From positions 62,001-126,000 of the forward strand of contig NZ_JACFXY010000001.1 of assembly GCF_014946725.1 (NCBI RefSeq): 64,000 bases of DNA, written 5' to 3'. A program made the translations under genes and the position numbers. Within the stretch, counting starts at the first letter, position 1. Every line of letters starts with the position of its first letter. Below are positions 47,828-58,946 of the stretch, piece after piece. The DNA is from Mixta mediterraneensis. Lineage in GTDB: Bacteria; Pseudomonadota; Gammaproteobacteria; Enterobacterales; Enterobacteriaceae. The notes under the pieces were generated by a model. The model worked only from the letters and a program-made list of their open reading frames with translations, was not told where the DNA came from and searched no databases.

Positions 47828-48781
47828 ATGAAAAGGACATTAGGCCTATGGCTCGCCGCTACGCTGTTATTACTGGGTTCGCAGGCGCAAGCCGCAGAGG
47901 CAGAACCCACACAATTCCGCGTGGGTTATCAAAAGGGCTCGGTCAGCATGGTGCTGGCTAAGACTCATCAGATGCTGGAACAACGTTTTCCCCACACCAA
48001 AATTCAGTGGATTGAGTTTCCGGCCGGGCCGCAAATGCTGGAAGCATTGAACGTTAACAGTATCGATTTTGGCAGTACTGGCGATATTCCTCCGCTTTTC
48101 GCTCAGGCTGCGGGAGCCGATCTGTTGTATGTCGGTTCGGAACCGCCCAAGCCTAAAGCCGAAGTTATCCTGGTAGCAAAGAACAGTCCCCTTAAAAGCG
48201 TTGCCGATTTAAAAGGCAAAAAGGTCGCGTTTCAAAAAGGATCCAGCTCGCACAACCTGCTGTTGCGTGCGCTTAAGCAAGCCGGGCTAAATTTTACCGA
48301 TATTCAGCCCGTTTATCTGACGCCCGCCGATGCGCGCGCTGCTTTTCAGCAGGGTGACGTTGATGCCTGGGTAATCTGGGATCCCTACTATTCTGCTGCG
48401 TTGCTACAAGGCAATGTTCGCGTTTTAGCGGATGGCAGCAAGCTCAACCAAACCGGCTCCTTCTATTTAGCCACGCGCAAATTTACCGAGGCGCACGGCG
48501 ATTTCATCCAGAACGTGTTGAAAATATTCAGCGACGCCGATGCGTTAACGGTGAGTCAACGTCAGCAAAGTATCGAGCTGTTAGCAAAAGCGATGGGCTT
48601 GCCCGAGCCAGTGATTGCCAGTTATCTCGATCATCGCCCGCCGTCCACGATAACAACGGTCAGTGCCAAAACCGCCGCTGCCCAACAGCAAACCGCCGAT
48701 CTGTTTTATGCCAGTCATCTGATGCCAGTAAAAGTGTCGATCAACGATCGCCTCTGGCATCCGCACACCGTCACGCAATAA
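47828..48781 (+). CDS. ssuA: Aliphatic sulfonate-binding periplasmic protein SsuA
   Basis: A 317-residue ABC substrate-binding protein with a signal peptide of about 23 residues (ending SQAQA). The ATG at 47828 follows AAGGA; a TTG one codon upstream is less likely. The NMT1/SsuA fold is shown by [38 protein letters not shown] and [21 protein letters not shown]. It captures alkanesulfonates for SsuBC. Confidence 0.95.
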   Translation: MKRTLGLWLAATLLLLGSQAQAAEAEPTQFRVGYQKGSVSMVLAKTHQMLEQRFPHTKIQWIEFPAGPQMLEALNVNSIDFGSTGDIPPLFAQAAGADLLYVGSEPPKPKAEVILVAKNSPLKSVADLKGKKVAFQKGSSSHNLLLRALKQAGLNFTDIQPVYLTPADARAAFQQGDVDAWVIWDPYYSAALLQGNVRVLADGSKLNQTGSFYLATRKFTEAHGDFIQNVLKIFSDADALTVSQRQQSIELLAKAMGLPEPVIASYLDHRPPSTITTVSAKTAAAQQQTADLFYASHLMPVKVSINDRLWHPHTVTQ

Positions 48782-48791
48782 GGAGCGAAAA

Positions 48792-49940
48792 ATGAGCGTA
48801 TCCGTATTCTGGTTTCTGCCAACCCATGGCGATGGTCACTATCTTGGCACGGCGGAGGGTGCACGCCCGGTCGATCACGCCTATTTACAGCAGATTGCAC
48901 AGGCAGCCGATCGTCTCGGCTTCGGCGGCGTGCTAATTCCTACTGGACGTTCCTGTGAAGATGCGTGGCTGGTCGCGGCCTCACTGATTCCCGTCACGCA
49001 GCGTTTACGTTTTCTGGTGGCGCTGCGTCCCGGCGTGGTTTCGCCAACGCAGGCCGCACGGCAGGCGGCAACGCTGGATCGCCTCTCAAATGGGCGGGCG
49101 CTGTTTAATCTGGTGACGGGCGGTGACCCGGAAGAACTGGCAGGCGATGGTGTGTTTCTCGACCATCGTGAACGCTACGTTGAATCAGCCGAGTTTACCC
49201 GCGTCTGGCGGCGGGTGCTGGAAGGCGAAACGGTCAATTACGAAGGCAAACACGTCAATGTGCGCGGTGCGCGCCTGATGTTTAAACCGGTACAGCAACC
49301 GCGTCCACCGCTGTGGTTTGGCGGGTCTTCAGAACCGGCTCAGGAGCTGGCCGCAGAGCAGGTTGATGTCTATCTGACCTGGGGCGAACCGCCGGCACAG
49401 GTTAAAGAGAAGATTGAGCAAGTGCGCGCCAAAGCCGCCGCGCAAGGACGTAAAATGCGATTTGGTATCCGTTTGCACGTGATTGTACGCGAAACCAACG
49501 AAGAAGCCTGGCAGGCCGCAGACAAGTTAATTGCCAGCGTTGATGACGCCACCATTGCCAAAGCGCAGGCCGCGTTTAAACGCGCGGATTCAGTCGGACA
49601 ACGCCGTATGGCTGCGCTGCATGGCGGACGTCGCGATAAGCTGGAAATCAGCCCAAATTTATGGGCAGGTGTGGGCCTGGTTCGCAGCGGTGCAGGCACT
49701 GCGCTGGTTGGCGATGGTCCGACGGTAGCGGCACGCATTAAAGAGTATGCCGATCTGGGCATTGAAACCTTCATTCTTTCCGGCTATCCACACCTGGAAG
49801 AAGCTTATCGCGTCGGCGAGTTGCTGTTCCCGCACCTTGATTTAAACGTCGCCCTGGTTCCACAACCTCGCGTGGTGCAAGAGCGCGGCGAAGCGGTCGC
49901 CAATGATTTTACCCCTGAGAAAAAAGTGGCGCAGCGCTAA
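48792..49940 (+). CDS. ssuD: FMNH2-dependent alkanesulfonate monooxygenase SsuD
   Basis: A 382-residue luciferase-like TIM-barrel monooxygenase (E. coli 381). It releases sulfite from alkanesulfonates using FMNH2 from SsuE. It begins [20 protein letters not shown], and the active-site Arg and Cys regions ([13 protein letters not shown]) are present, as is [13 protein letters not shown]. It follows ssuA after 10 bases and precedes ssuC by 10. Confidence 0.97.
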   Translation: MSVSVFWFLPTHGDGHYLGTAEGARPVDHAYLQQIAQAADRLGFGGVLIPTGRSCEDAWLVAASLIPVTQRLRFLVALRPGVVSPTQAARQAATLDRLSNGRALFNLVTGGDPEELAGDGVFLDHRERYVESAEFTRVWRRVLEGETVNYEGKHVNVRGARLMFKPVQQPRPPLWFGGSSEPAQELAAEQVDVYLTWGEPPAQVKEKIEQVRAKAAAQGRKMRFGIRLHVIVRETNEEAWQAADKLIASVDDATIAKAQAAFKRADSVGQRRMAALHGGRRDKLEISPNLWAGVGLVRSGAGTALVGDGPTVAARIKEYADLGIETFILSGYPHLEEAYRVGELLFPHLDLNVALVPQPRVVQERGEAVANDFTPEKKVAQR

Positions 49941-49950
49941 GGAAAATATC

Positions 49951-50742
49951 ATGGCTAAAGTCCATAAACGCATTTCTAATCAACTGGTGCCGTGGCTGCT
50001 GCCAGCGCTGCTGGTGGGAGTATGGCAAATCGCTTCTCAAACCGGTTTGTTATCCACGCTCATTTTGCCGTCACCGGAAAATATCGTCATCACCTTTTAT
50101 AACCTCGCCGCCAGCGGCGAGCTGTGGCAGCACCTTGCTATCAGCGGCTGGCGTGCGGCGATTGGTTTTAGTATTGGCGGTTCAATTGGCTTATTGCTCG
50201 GTTTGATTACCGGCACGTCGCGCATTGGCGAACGCCTGCTGGATACCTCGGTACAGATGCTGCGCAACGTGCCGCATCTGGCGCTGATCCCGCTGGTGAT
50301 TTTATGGTTCGGCATTGATGAGGCCGCAAAAATATTTCTGGTGGCGCTTGGCACGCTGTTCCCAATTTATCTCAATACCTATCACGGCATTCGCAACATC
50401 GATCGCGGCTTAGTTGAGATGGCGCGCAGTTATGGTTTGTCAGGCTGGAGCCTGTTTATTCAGGTTATTTTACCCGGCGCATTACCTAACATTATGGTTG
50501 GCGTACGCTTCGCTCTTGGCCTGATGTGGCTGACGCTGATCGTCGCCGAAACTATCTCAGCTAACTCCGGCATTGGTTATCTGGCGATGAATGCGCGTGA
50601 ATTTTTACAAACAGACGTGGTGGTGGTCGCCATCATTCTCTATGCCCTGCTCGGTAAGCTGGCCGATGTCACCGCCTTGCTGCTCGAGCGCGTTTGGCTG
50701 CGCTGGCATCCGGCTTATCAATTAAAGGAGGAGAACGCATGA
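49951..50742 (+). CDS. ssuC: Sulfonate ABC transporter permease SsuC
   Basis: A 263-residue permease, the E. coli SsuC length, with ATG at 49951 after AAGGA. It has about six transmembrane helices, and the binding-protein-dependent transport signature [20 protein letters not shown] (about 150-170), which contacts SsuB. The end overlaps the ssuB start (ATGA). Confidence 0.96.
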   Translation: MAKVHKRISNQLVPWLLPALLVGVWQIASQTGLLSTLILPSPENIVITFYNLAASGELWQHLAISGWRAAIGFSIGGSIGLLLGLITGTSRIGERLLDTSVQMLRNVPHLALIPLVILWFGIDEAAKIFLVALGTLFPIYLNTYHGIRNIDRGLVEMARSYGLSGWSLFIQVILPGALPNIMVGVRFALGLMWLTLIVAETISANSGIGYLAMNAREFLQTDVVVVAIILYALLGKLADVTALLLERVWLRWHPAYQLKEENA

Positions 50743-51527
50743 GTACTACCCTTTCCCCGGCGCGTCTCAATACCGGTACGCCGGTTGGCGTTAATGCGGT
50801 CAGCAAGCAATACGGCAACCGCACTATCCTGAATAATATTGATTTGCATATTCCATCGGGCCAGTTCGTGGCGGTGGTCGGGCGCAGCGGTTGCGGTAAA
50901 AGCACATTATTGCGCTTACTTGCCGGGCTGGAGCAAACCACCAGCGGGCAACTGCTGGCGGGGGATGCGCCGTTACAATCAGCACGTGATGATACGCGTC
51001 TGATGTTTCAGGATGCGCGCTTGCTGCCCTGGAAAAAAGTGATTGATAATGTCGGCCTGGGCCTGCGTGGTCGCGAGTGGCGCAGCGCCGCGCTGGAAGC
51101 CCTTGACGCCGTTGGCCTGTCTGAACGCGCTAACGACTGGCCTGCGGCACTGTCGGGCGGTCAGAAACAGCGCGTGGCGCTGGCTCGTGCGCTGATCCAT
51201 CGCCCAGGCTTACTGCTGCTGGATGAGCCGCTGGGAGCGCTGGATGCCTTAACGCGGATTGAAATGCAGGGTTTGATCGAATCGCTGTGGCAGCAGCATC
51301 ATTTTACCGTGCTGTTAGTGACGCACGACGTCAGCGAAGCCGTCGCCATGGCCGATCGCGTTTTGCTGATCGAGGAAGGTCAGATTGGTCTGGATTTACT
51401 GGTTGATCTACCGCGTCCCCGCCGTCGGGGTTCGGCAAGGCTGGCGGAGCTGGAAGCGGAAGTCCTGGATCGCGTGATGCGACGCGGCGAAAGCGATCAG
51501 CCAGTGCGTTATGCCCAGCAGCGCTAA
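50739..51527 (+). CDS. ssuB: Sulfonate ABC transporter ATPase SsuB
   Basis: A 262-residue ABC ATPase. The start at 50739 follows GGAGG and overlaps the ssuC stop by 4 bases. Walker A is GRSGCGKST (about 48-56), the signature [16 protein letters not shown], and Walker [13 protein letters not shown], then the H-loop in [10 protein letters not shown]. It energises sulfonate import with SsuA and SsuC. It is last in the operon. Confidence 0.97.
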   Translation: MSTTLSPARLNTGTPVGVNAVSKQYGNRTILNNIDLHIPSGQFVAVVGRSGCGKSTLLRLLAGLEQTTSGQLLAGDAPLQSARDDTRLMFQDARLLPWKKVIDNVGLGLRGREWRSAALEALDAVGLSERANDWPAALSGGQKQRVALARALIHRPGLLLLDEPLGALDALTRIEMQGLIESLWQQHHFTVLLVTHDVSEAVAMADRVLLIEEGQIGLDLLVDLPRPRRRGSARLAELEAEVLDRVMRRGESDQPVRYAQQR

Positions 51528-51639
51528 AAAACGGAGAGGATTAACAAGCCCTCTCCAGACTACCCTGATCGTTTGTGCAGGATGCGGAACGCTTTACCCT
51601 TCGGCCTGACGCTCTCACGCTTCAGGTTTATCAGCTGAC

Positions 51640-51673
51640 GAAAATAGCGGGTTTATTCAACCCGCTATTTTAT
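51640..51673. terminator. Bidirectional terminator between ssuB and pepN
   Basis: aaaatagcgggttt and aacccgctatttta form a long stem around attc, with A- and T-runs on both sides, between two convergent genes. Confidence 0.85.
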
Positions 51674-51675
51674 TA

Positions 51676-54291
51676 TCAGGCATTCAACGCCTTGGTAATC
51701 TTCTCGTACAGATCGCCGGACAGCTTATCTAATCCTTTCAGCTGCTCCAGCGCCTTGCGCATCAGCGCCTGGCGCCCGGCATCGTAACGTTTCAGGCGAA
51801 TCAATGGCTCAATCATGCGCGCCGCGACCTGCGGATTACGGGTATTGAGATCGGTCAGCATTTCTACCAGGAACTGATAGCCGCTGCCATCTTTAGCATG
51901 GAAAGCGGACGGATTACCTGAAGCAAAGGCCCCAATCAGCGCGCGGATGCGGTTTGGATTGCCCATGGTAAAGGCGCGATGGTGTAGCAGCTCGCGCACT
52001 TTTGTTAGCGCATCGGCCGCCGGGCTGGTGGCTTGCAGCATGAACCATTTGTCCATAACTAAACCATCCTGATGCCAGCGCTCGTCATAAGCCGCCAGCA
52101 GTGCTTCGCGGCACGCTAGCTGCGCTGCTACTGAGGCTGATAGCGCGGCTAGCGCATCGGTCATGTTGGTGGCCTGCTGATATTGTGCTTGCACCAGTTT
52201 ATTCGCCAGTTCTGCATCGCCAAACGCCAGATAGCTCAGGCAGACATTTTTCAGGGCGCGCTGTCCAATCGCAGCGTGCTCGATCCGATATTCAGTCTGC
52301 TGGCTGGCGTTATAGACCGCAAAGAACTCATTGGCTAACTCCTTCGCCAGCAAACGTTGCAGCGCTTCACGCACCACCGCTATCGCCTGCGAATCGATCA
52401 CCTCAAACAATTCGGCAATTTCATTTTCACCCGGCAACGTTAAAATCAGCGCCGTCAGTGCGGGATCGCTGTTTTTATCAAGCAGCACGGCACGAAACGC
52501 ATCCGCAACATGCAGCGGTAGCGAAAGCGGCTGGCCTTGTTGGTGACGCGCAACATTCAGGCGCAGGTAGGTCGCCAGCAAACTTTGCGCCGCGTCCCAG
52601 CGAGAAAAATCGTTACGCGCATGGCGCATCAGGAAAGTAAGTTGCGCATCGCTCCACTTGTAGTCAAGCTTCACTGGCGCTGAGAATTCACGCAGTAGCG
52701 ACGGCACTGGCTGGAAGTAAACCTTGTCGAAAATAAAGGTCTGAAACTCTTCAGTGATATTTAACACAGGGTGAACCGGATGGCCATTGTGTTGCAGCGG
52801 AATGACGTTGCCTTCACCATCATATAATTCAATATCCAGCGGAATATGCAGCGGCAGCTTCTCTTTCTGATCTGCGGTTGCGGGCGTATGCTGAGTGACA
52901 TGCAGCGTGTATTGCTCCAGCTCCGGGTTGTAATCGTCGCGGATGGTTAACACGGGTGTGCCCGACTGGCTGTACCAGCGGCGGAACTGCGACAAATCCA
53001 CATTCGAGGCATCTTCCATTGTCTGTACAAAATCATCGCAGGTCGCCGCGCTGCCGTCGTGGCGATCAAAATAAAGCTGCATACCTTTCTGGAAATTTTC
53101 CTCGCCCAGCAACGTGTGCATCATACGGATCACTTCTGAACCCTTTTCATACACCGTTAAGGTGTAGAAATTATTCATTTCGATCACCTGTTCGGGGCGA
53201 ATCGGGTGTGCCATCGGGCTGGCGTCTTCAGCAAACTGCGCGCCACGCATGATGCGAACATTATCGATACGGTTGACCGCACGCGAGCCGAGGTCAGAGC
53301 TGAACTCCTGATCGCGGAACACGGTTAACCCTTCTTTCAGACTCAACTGGAACCAGTCGCGGCAGGTCACGCGATTGCCGGTCCAGTTATGGAAATATTC
53401 GTGACCGATAACCGCTTCGATGCCAAGATAATCTTTATCGGTGGCGGTTTCAGCTTTTGCCAGCACATACCTGGAGTTAAAGACATTGAGCCCTTTGTTC
53501 TCCATTGCGCCCATGTTGAAGAAGTCCACCGCGACAATCATAAAAATATCGAGGTCATATTCGAGACCGAAGCGCTCCTCATCCCATTTCATGCTGTTTT
53601 TCAGCGAGGTCATCGCCCAGTCAGCCCGATCGAGATTACCACGATCAACAAAGATCTCCAGCGCCACATCGCGTCCTGATCGTGTGGTGAAGCTGTCACG
53701 CAACACGTCGAAATCCCCTGCCACTAACGCAAACAGGTAGCAAGGTTTGGGGAAGGGATCTTGCCACTTCACCCAGTGACGCCCTTGCGCATCAAGTCCG
53801 CTGTCAACACGGTTACCGTTTGAAAGCAGGAACGGATAGCGTTCGCTATCGGCAATAATCGTGGTGGTGAAGCGCGCCAGCACATCTGGACGATCGAGAT
53901 ACCAGGTAATATGACGGAAACCTTCCGCTTCACATTGGGTACAGAGCGCTTCGCCCGATTTATACAATCCCTCAAGTGCTGTATTTTGATCGGGATGAAT
54001 GTCGTTAACGATCTTCAGCGTAAAACTGTCAGGCAACTGGTTAAGTACCAGCTTACCTTCCTCTGCATGATAGGCCGACCACGGCTGCCCATTCACTTCC
54101 AGCGCAATTAAGGTTAACGCTTCGCCATCCAGACGCAATTCAGCCTGGCTGTCACCTAAGCGTTTGACCTGGCTGAGCGCTGTCACACGTGTGGTAGCAG
54201 CATCCAGTTCAAACGTCAGATCAATATCGGTAATGGTATAATCCGGCGCACGATAATCGTGGCGATATTTAATTTGTGGCTGTTGCGTCAT
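51676..54291 (-). CDS. pepN: Aminopeptidase N
   Basis: An 871-residue M1-family zinc aminopeptidase (E. coli 870). The substrate-binding GAMEN motif (FNMGAMENKGLN, about 260) and the zinc site HEYFHNWTGNRVTCRDWFQL with its downstream Glu (about 297-320) are intact, and a C-terminal helical domain follows. It is the main general aminopeptidase of the cytoplasm. It is convergent with ssuB and divergent from pncB. Confidence 0.98.
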   Translation of the reverse strand: MTQQPQIKYRHDYRAPDYTITDIDLTFELDAATTRVTALSQVKRLGDSQAELRLDGEALTLIALEVNGQPWSAYHAEEGKLVLNQLPDSFTLKIVNDIHPDQNTALEGLYKSGEALCTQCEAEGFRHITWYLDRPDVLARFTTTIIADSERYPFLLSNGNRVDSGLDAQGRHWVKWQDPFPKPCYLFALVAGDFDVLRDSFTTRSGRDVALEIFVDRGNLDRADWAMTSLKNSMKWDEERFGLEYDLDIFMIVAVDFFNMGAMENKGLNVFNSRYVLAKAETATDKDYLGIEAVIGHEYFHNWTGNRVTCRDWFQLSLKEGLTVFRDQEFSSDLGSRAVNRIDNVRIMRGAQFAEDASPMAHPIRPEQVIEMNNFYTLTVYEKGSEVIRMMHTLLGEENFQKGMQLYFDRHDGSAATCDDFVQTMEDASNVDLSQFRRWYSQSGTPVLTIRDDYNPELEQYTLHVTQHTPATADQKEKLPLHIPLDIELYDGEGNVIPLQHNGHPVHPVLNITEEFQTFIFDKVYFQPVPSLLREFSAPVKLDYKWSDAQLTFLMRHARNDFSRWDAAQSLLATYLRLNVARHQQGQPLSLPLHVADAFRAVLLDKNSDPALTALILTLPGENEIAELFEVIDSQAIAVVREALQRLLAKELANEFFAVYNASQQTEYRIEHAAIGQRALKNVCLSYLAFGDAELANKLVQAQYQQATNMTDALAALSASVAAQLACREALLAAYDERWHQDGLVMDKWFMLQATSPAADALTKVRELLHHRAFTMGNPNRIRALIGAFASGNPSAFHAKDGSGYQFLVEMLTDLNTRNPQVAARMIEPLIRLKRYDAGRQALMRKALEQLKGLDKLSGDLYEKITKALNA

Positions 54292-54548
54292 ATTCCGTCT
54301 CGCATTGGTATAAGTTTACCGCCAAAGTCTAAGCTGGTTACTACCAGCTTGCCACGCACAATACATGTAATAGCAAGACATGTAATGGCAAGAATCGCTA
54401 CAATTCCTTAACAATGGCACATTTTAACCTCGACCCATAGCCTTGAAATATGCTGTGATCGGCCTCAGTTACTGATTTATACTTCTGTGTCGTTATGACT
54501 TTTATCACACCGGACTCTGCGCCACCGAACAGGATGCTGAAACGCGCC

Positions 54549-55754
54549 ATGACAGGACATGCTTCCCCGATATTGACTTCGCTGCTGGATACGGATGCCT
54601 ACAAGCTCCATATGCAGCAAGCTGTTTTCCACCGCTACCATGACGTAACGGTGGTGGCGGAGTTTCGCTGCCGCGGTGACGAGCTGCTGGGTTTTTACGC
54701 TGATGAGATTCGCGAAGCGATTAACGCTATGCAGAGGTTGTCACTCAATGATGAGGAGTATGCCTGGCTGGCAGCGCTCCCCTTCTTCCAGAGCGATTAT
54801 CTCAACTGGCTGCGAGATTTCCGCTACAACCCTGAACAGGTTAAGGTACGCAATCATCACGGCAAGCTGGACATTCGTATTCAGGGACCGTGGCGGGAAG
54901 TCATTATGTGGGAAGTACCGCTGCTGGCATTAATCAGCGAAGTGGTGCATCGCCACCGCACCCCGCAAATCGGAACGCAGCAGGCACTGGATCATCTGCA
55001 CACGAAGCTTGATGCGTTTAAGCATGACGTTGCCGATCTTGATATGTCGCGTTTCCGACTGATGGATTTTGGCACTCGCCGTCGCTACTCACAGGTTGTA
55101 CAGCAGTCGATTGTTAGCACGCTTAAGCAGGATTTCCCCTGGCTGGTTGGCACCAGCAATTATGATCTGGCGCGCCGTTTAGACCTGACACCGGTTGGCA
55201 CCCAGGCACATGAATGGTTTCAGGCGTTTCAGCAAATTAGCCCGGTACTCGCCAACAGTCAGCGTGCCGCCCTGCAAGCCTGGCTGGATGAATATGACGA
55301 TCAGCTTGGTATTGCATTAACCGATTGCATTGCCATGGATGCCTTCCTGCGTGATTTCGGCCTGGCCTTTTCCCAGCGTTATCAAGGGTTGCGCCACGAT
55401 TCAGGCGATCCGGTTGAATGGGGTGAAAAAGCCCTTGCCCACTATCAAAAGTTAGGCATCGATCCACAAAGTAAAACCCTGGTATTCTCCGATAACCTTA
55501 ACCTGGATAAAGCCCTGGCGCTGTATCGCCACTTTGGTCAACGCGCTAACGTTATCTTTGGCATCGGCACCCGATTAACCTGCGATATTCCCGGCGTCAC
55601 GCCGCTTAATATTGTGATTAAACTGGTGGAATGTAACGGCAAGCCGGTTGCGAAACTTTCTGATAGTCCGGGCAAAACCATTTGCCAGGATAAAGCCTTC
55701 GTCAAAGCGTTACGAAAAGCCTTCGATTTACCCCTGGTAAAAAAGGCCAGTTAA
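54549..55754 (+). CDS. pncB: Nicotinate phosphoribosyltransferase
   Basis: A 401-residue enzyme (E. coli 400) if started at 54549 ([20 protein letters not shown]). In-frame ATGs at 54495 and 54534 would add 18 or 5 residues, and no start has an ideal ribosome site, so the exact start is uncertain. It makes nicotinate mononucleotide from nicotinate and PRPP for NAD salvage. Conserved parts include [22 protein letters not shown] and [19 protein letters not shown], with the phosphate-binding GIGTRLTCD loop. Confidence 0.95.
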   Translation: MTGHASPILTSLLDTDAYKLHMQQAVFHRYHDVTVVAEFRCRGDELLGFYADEIREAINAMQRLSLNDEEYAWLAALPFFQSDYLNWLRDFRYNPEQVKVRNHHGKLDIRIQGPWREVIMWEVPLLALISEVVHRHRTPQIGTQQALDHLHTKLDAFKHDVADLDMSRFRLMDFGTRRRYSQVVQQSIVSTLKQDFPWLVGTSNYDLARRLDLTPVGTQAHEWFQAFQQISPVLANSQRAALQAWLDEYDDQLGIALTDCIAMDAFLRDFGLAFSQRYQGLRHDSGDPVEWGEKALAHYQKLGIDPQSKTLVFSDNLNLDKALALYRHFGQRANVIFGIGTRLTCDIPGVTPLNIVIKLVECNGKPVAKLSDSPGKTICQDKAFVKALRKAFDLPLVKKAS

Positions 55755-55913
55755 GCATCCTCCTACCGGGGCGCTAACCCGCCCCGCTTCTGCTGTAATA
55801 AATCTGCTTTTCTCCCGCAATTTTGCTTGTTTCCTGTTTAGCCGCAAGTAACATAGCAAAACCCCGGATGGGGCAACTTTTTTTACTCACTTCTTCTATA
55901 TAGAGAGATATTT

Positions 55914-57314
55914 ATGAGCGTAGTGCCTGTAGCGGATGTACTGCACGGTCGCGTCGCGGTTGACAGTGAAGTCACCGTACGTGGTTGGGTGCGTACCCGA
56001 AGAGATTCAAAAGCCGGTCTTTCCTTTATCGCCGTTTATGACGGTTCCTGCTTTAATCCCGTTCAGGCTGTCGTCAATAATTCTCTGAATAATTATCAGG
56101 ATGAAGTGCTGCGTCTGACCACCGGTTGTTCTGTCATTGTCACCGGCACCGTCGTGGCTTCGCCAGGACAGGGCCAGGCATTCGAAATTCAGGCTACCGG
56201 ACTTGAAGTCGTGGGCTGGGTTGAAGATCCAGACAGCTACCCGATGGCGGCTAAACGTCACAGCATTGAATATCTGCGTGAAGTCGCACACCTGCGTCCA
56301 CGCACTAACCTGATTGGCGCAGTTGCGCGCGTTCGCCACACCCTGGCACAAGCGCTGCACCGCTTCTTCCATGAAAATGGTTATTTTTGGGTGTCGACAC
56401 CACTGATTACGGCGTCTGATACTGAAGGCGCAGGCGAAATGTTCCGTGTTTCAACGCTGGATATGGAAAACCTGCCGCGTAACGATCAGGGCAACGTTGA
56501 CTTTAGTGAAGATTTCTTTGGGAAAGAAGCCTTCCTGACAGTATCGGGCCAACTGAACGGCGAAACCTATGCCAGCGCACTGTCAAAAATTTATACCTTC
56601 GGGCCGACTTTCCGTGCTGAAAACTCCAATACCAGCCGCCATCTGGCTGAATTCTGGATGCTGGAGCCGGAAATCGCCTTTGCATCGCTTGATGACGCAG
56701 CAGCCCTGGCGGAATCCATGCTCAAATACGTGTTTAAAGCGGTTTTAGATGAGCGTGCTAATGATATGGCGTTTTTTGCCGAGCGAGTGGATAAAGATGC
56801 AGTCGATCGTTTGCAGCGCTTTATTACCACCGATTTCGCCCAGGTGGATTATACGGACGCGGTTGACATTTTGATAAATTGTGGCCAGACGTTCGAGAAC
56901 GCCGTTTCATGGGGCGTTGATCTCTCTTCTGAGCATGAACGGTATCTGGCGGAAAAACACTTTAAAGCGCCGGTCGTGGTGAAAAACTATCCGAAAGATA
57001 TCAAGGCCTTTTATATGCGCCTTAATGATGACGGTAAAACTGTTGCCGCAATGGACGTTCTGGCGCCAGGCATTGGTGAGATTATTGGGGGTTCACAGCG
57101 TGAAGAACGTCTGTCTGTCCTGGATGCACGCCTGGAAGAAATGGGGCTGAATAAAGAAGATTACTGGTGGTATCGTGACCTGCGTCGCTACGGCACCGTT
57201 CCTCATTCTGGTTTCGGTTTAGGTTTCGAACGTTTAATAGCCTATGTCACGGGCGTACAAAATGTAAGAGATGTTATCCCCTTCCCACGCACCCCCCGTA
57301 ACGCGAGTTTCTAA
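55914..57314 (+). CDS. asnS: Asparaginyl-tRNA synthetase
   Basis: A 466-residue class IIb synthetase, the E. coli AsnS length. It has an N-terminal OB-fold anticodon-binding domain (about 15-110, [19 protein letters not shown]) and the catalytic domain with motif 2 ([24 protein letters not shown] split across about 230-250) and motif 3 ([15 protein letters not shown], about 430-445). A terminator follows. It lies between pncB and ompF as in E. coli. Confidence 0.98.
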   Translation: MSVVPVADVLHGRVAVDSEVTVRGWVRTRRDSKAGLSFIAVYDGSCFNPVQAVVNNSLNNYQDEVLRLTTGCSVIVTGTVVASPGQGQAFEIQATGLEVVGWVEDPDSYPMAAKRHSIEYLREVAHLRPRTNLIGAVARVRHTLAQALHRFFHENGYFWVSTPLITASDTEGAGEMFRVSTLDMENLPRNDQGNVDFSEDFFGKEAFLTVSGQLNGETYASALSKIYTFGPTFRAENSNTSRHLAEFWMLEPEIAFASLDDAAALAESMLKYVFKAVLDERANDMAFFAERVDKDAVDRLQRFITTDFAQVDYTDAVDILINCGQTFENAVSWGVDLSSEHERYLAEKHFKAPVVVKNYPKDIKAFYMRLNDDGKTVAAMDVLAPGIGEIIGGSQREERLSVLDARLEEMGLNKEDYWWYRDLRRYGTVPHSGFGLGFERLIAYVTGVQNVRDVIPFPRTPRNASF

Positions 57315-57352
57315 AATCTGATATTAATTATAAGAAATTCATATATATAACG

Positions 57353-57378
57353 AGGTCGGCATCGCCGGCCTTTTTTTA
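57353..57378 (+). terminator. Terminator of asnS
   Basis: aggtcggc (57353-57360) and gccggcct (57364-57371) pair around a 3-base loop, followed by a T-run. Confidence 0.85.
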
Positions 57379-57417
57379 TTTTTGTAAATTATGAGTTCTC
57401 TCACAAAGTTCCCTTAA

Positions 57418-57480
57418 TTTTACATTTTGTAATATAATTTTTCTCACTGAAACAAGATTACGAGTTTAGTAGCATTTTCG
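57418..57480 (+). promoter_or_regulatory. OmpR-binding region of ompF
   Basis: TTTACATTTTGTAATATAAT and the following TTTTTCTCACTGAAACAAG and TAGTAGCATTTTCG align closely with the F1-F2-F3 OmpR sites of E. coli ompF (TTTACTTTTGGTTACATATT and onward). It lies about 30 bases upstream of the conserved leader. This predicts osmolarity control by EnvZ-OmpR. Confidence 0.7.
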
Positions 57481-57508
57481 AGGTGGAATTGCCGTCAGGG
57501 TGATGGAA

Positions 57509-57614
57509 AGATGCGTGCAGATACATGAGACGCCCATCTTCTTTCAGGGTTCCCGTAAAGGTTTCTTGACATGAGTGGAAGGTGTCCGAATAACTCCAAT
57601 GAGGGTAATAAATA
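57509..57614 (+). promoter_or_regulatory. ompF 5' leader with MicF-pairing region
   Basis: The leader begins like E. coli ompF (tggaaagatgcgtgcagataca) and ends with gtggaaggtgtccgaataac and atgagggtaataaata before the start codon. The last part corresponds to the segment paired by MicF RNA in E. coli. It is about 106 bases long. Confidence 0.6.
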
Positions 57615-58721
57615 ATGATGAAGCGCAACATTCTTGCAGTGGTTATCCCTGCTCTGTTAGCTGCAGGCGCAGCAAACGCAGCAGAAACCTATAATAAAGA
57701 CGGCAATAAACTGGACCTGTACGGTAAAGCTGTTGGCCTGCATTACTTTTCTGATGATGACGGCCGCGATGGCGATCAGACTTATGTTCGCTTCGGTTTT
57801 AAGGGTGAAACTCAGATTAACGACCAGCTGACCGGTTTTGGTCAGTGGGAATACAACGTTCAGGCTAACAACTCTGAAGGTTCTGATGCACAAGACGGTA
57901 ATAAAACCCGTCTGGGCTTTGCCGGTCTGAAGTTCGGTAACGCTGGTTCGATCGACTACGGCCGTAATTACGGTGTGGTTTATGATGCAATCGGCTGGAC
58001 CGATATGCTGCCAGAGTTCGGTGGCGATTCCGGCTACTCCGATAACTTCATGAACGGCCGCAGCACCGGTCTGTTAACCTACCGCAACACTAACTTCTTT
58101 GGTCTGGTTGACGGTTGGGACTTCGCTGTTCAGTATCAAGGTAAAAACGACCGTACCGACATCCGTCGTGCAAACGGCGATGGCTGGGGCCTGTCAACCT
58201 CTTACACCTCACCAATCGGTGTGGCTGTTGTAGGTGCATATAGCAGCAGTGACCGTACTGATGCTCAGGCGGCAGGTACCGTTGCAGCTGATGGTACTGT
58301 AGTTGGCGCGGGCAAACGTGCTGAAAACTGGGCTACTGCGCTTAAGTATGATGCCAATAACATCTACCTGGCAGCGATGTACGGTGAAACCCGTAACTCT
58401 ACGCCAATTTCAATCACCACTGGTCCTGGCACAACTAACACTGCTTTTGCTAACAAAGCTCAAAACATTGAACTTGTTGCGCAATATCAGTTCGATTTCG
58501 GTCTGCGTCCGTCTCTGGCCTATGTTCAGTCTAAAGGCAAAGACATCGATGGCGTGGGCGATGCTGACCTGGTCAAATACTTCTCTATTGGCGCAACCTA
58601 CTACTTCAACAAAAACATGTCTACCTATGCTGAATACGATATTAACCGGTTGGACGACAACAACCCGTTGGGTCTGAACACCGACGACATCGTAGCTGTA
58701 GGTCTGGTTTACCAGTTCTAA
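57615..58721 (+). CDS. ompF: OmpF-type general porin
   Basis: A 368-residue outer-membrane porin (E. coli OmpF 362). Residues 1-22 are the signal peptide ([20 protein letters not shown]), and the mature protein begins [20 protein letters not shown]. The 16-stranded barrel ends in the terminal Phe (VGLVYQF) needed for assembly. The constriction loop 3 motif [17 protein letters not shown] is present. Surface loops (around [15 protein letters not shown]) differ from E. coli. It is between asnS and aspC, the ompF position, so the name is well supported. Confidence 0.96.
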   Translation: MMKRNILAVVIPALLAAGAANAAETYNKDGNKLDLYGKAVGLHYFSDDDGRDGDQTYVRFGFKGETQINDQLTGFGQWEYNVQANNSEGSDAQDGNKTRLGFAGLKFGNAGSIDYGRNYGVVYDAIGWTDMLPEFGGDSGYSDNFMNGRSTGLLTYRNTNFFGLVDGWDFAVQYQGKNDRTDIRRANGDGWGLSTSYTSPIGVAVVGAYSSSDRTDAQAAGTVAADGTVVGAGKRAENWATALKYDANNIYLAAMYGETRNSTPISITTGPGTTNTAFANKAQNIELVAQYQFDFGLRPSLAYVQSKGKDIDGVGDADLVKYFSIGATYYFNKNMSTYAEYDINRLDDNNPLGLNTDDIVAVGLVYQF

Positions 58722-58745
58722 GTCAGACAGTCTGAAGATGTAGAA

Positions 58746-58773
58746 GAAACGGAGCCAAGGCTCCGTTTCTTTA
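58746..58773 (+). terminator. Terminator of ompF
   Basis: gaaacggagcc and ggctccgtttc form an 11-bp stem with a 2-base spacer, ending in ttta, about 25 bases after the stop. Confidence 0.8.
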
Positions 58774-58946
58774 TCGGCAAATCCTCGCTCCCTCGCCTGT
58801 TAACTTTTTGTACTATTAGTTTTTTTACTATTCCCGCTTCCTGATCGCTAAATGATGAATTTGTCTCGCAAACGGTTGGCTTTTGCCTGCCTCAGCGCTA
58901 ACCTGATAGCTCATTTTGCTAAAGTTCACGCTACTGGACCTGACTC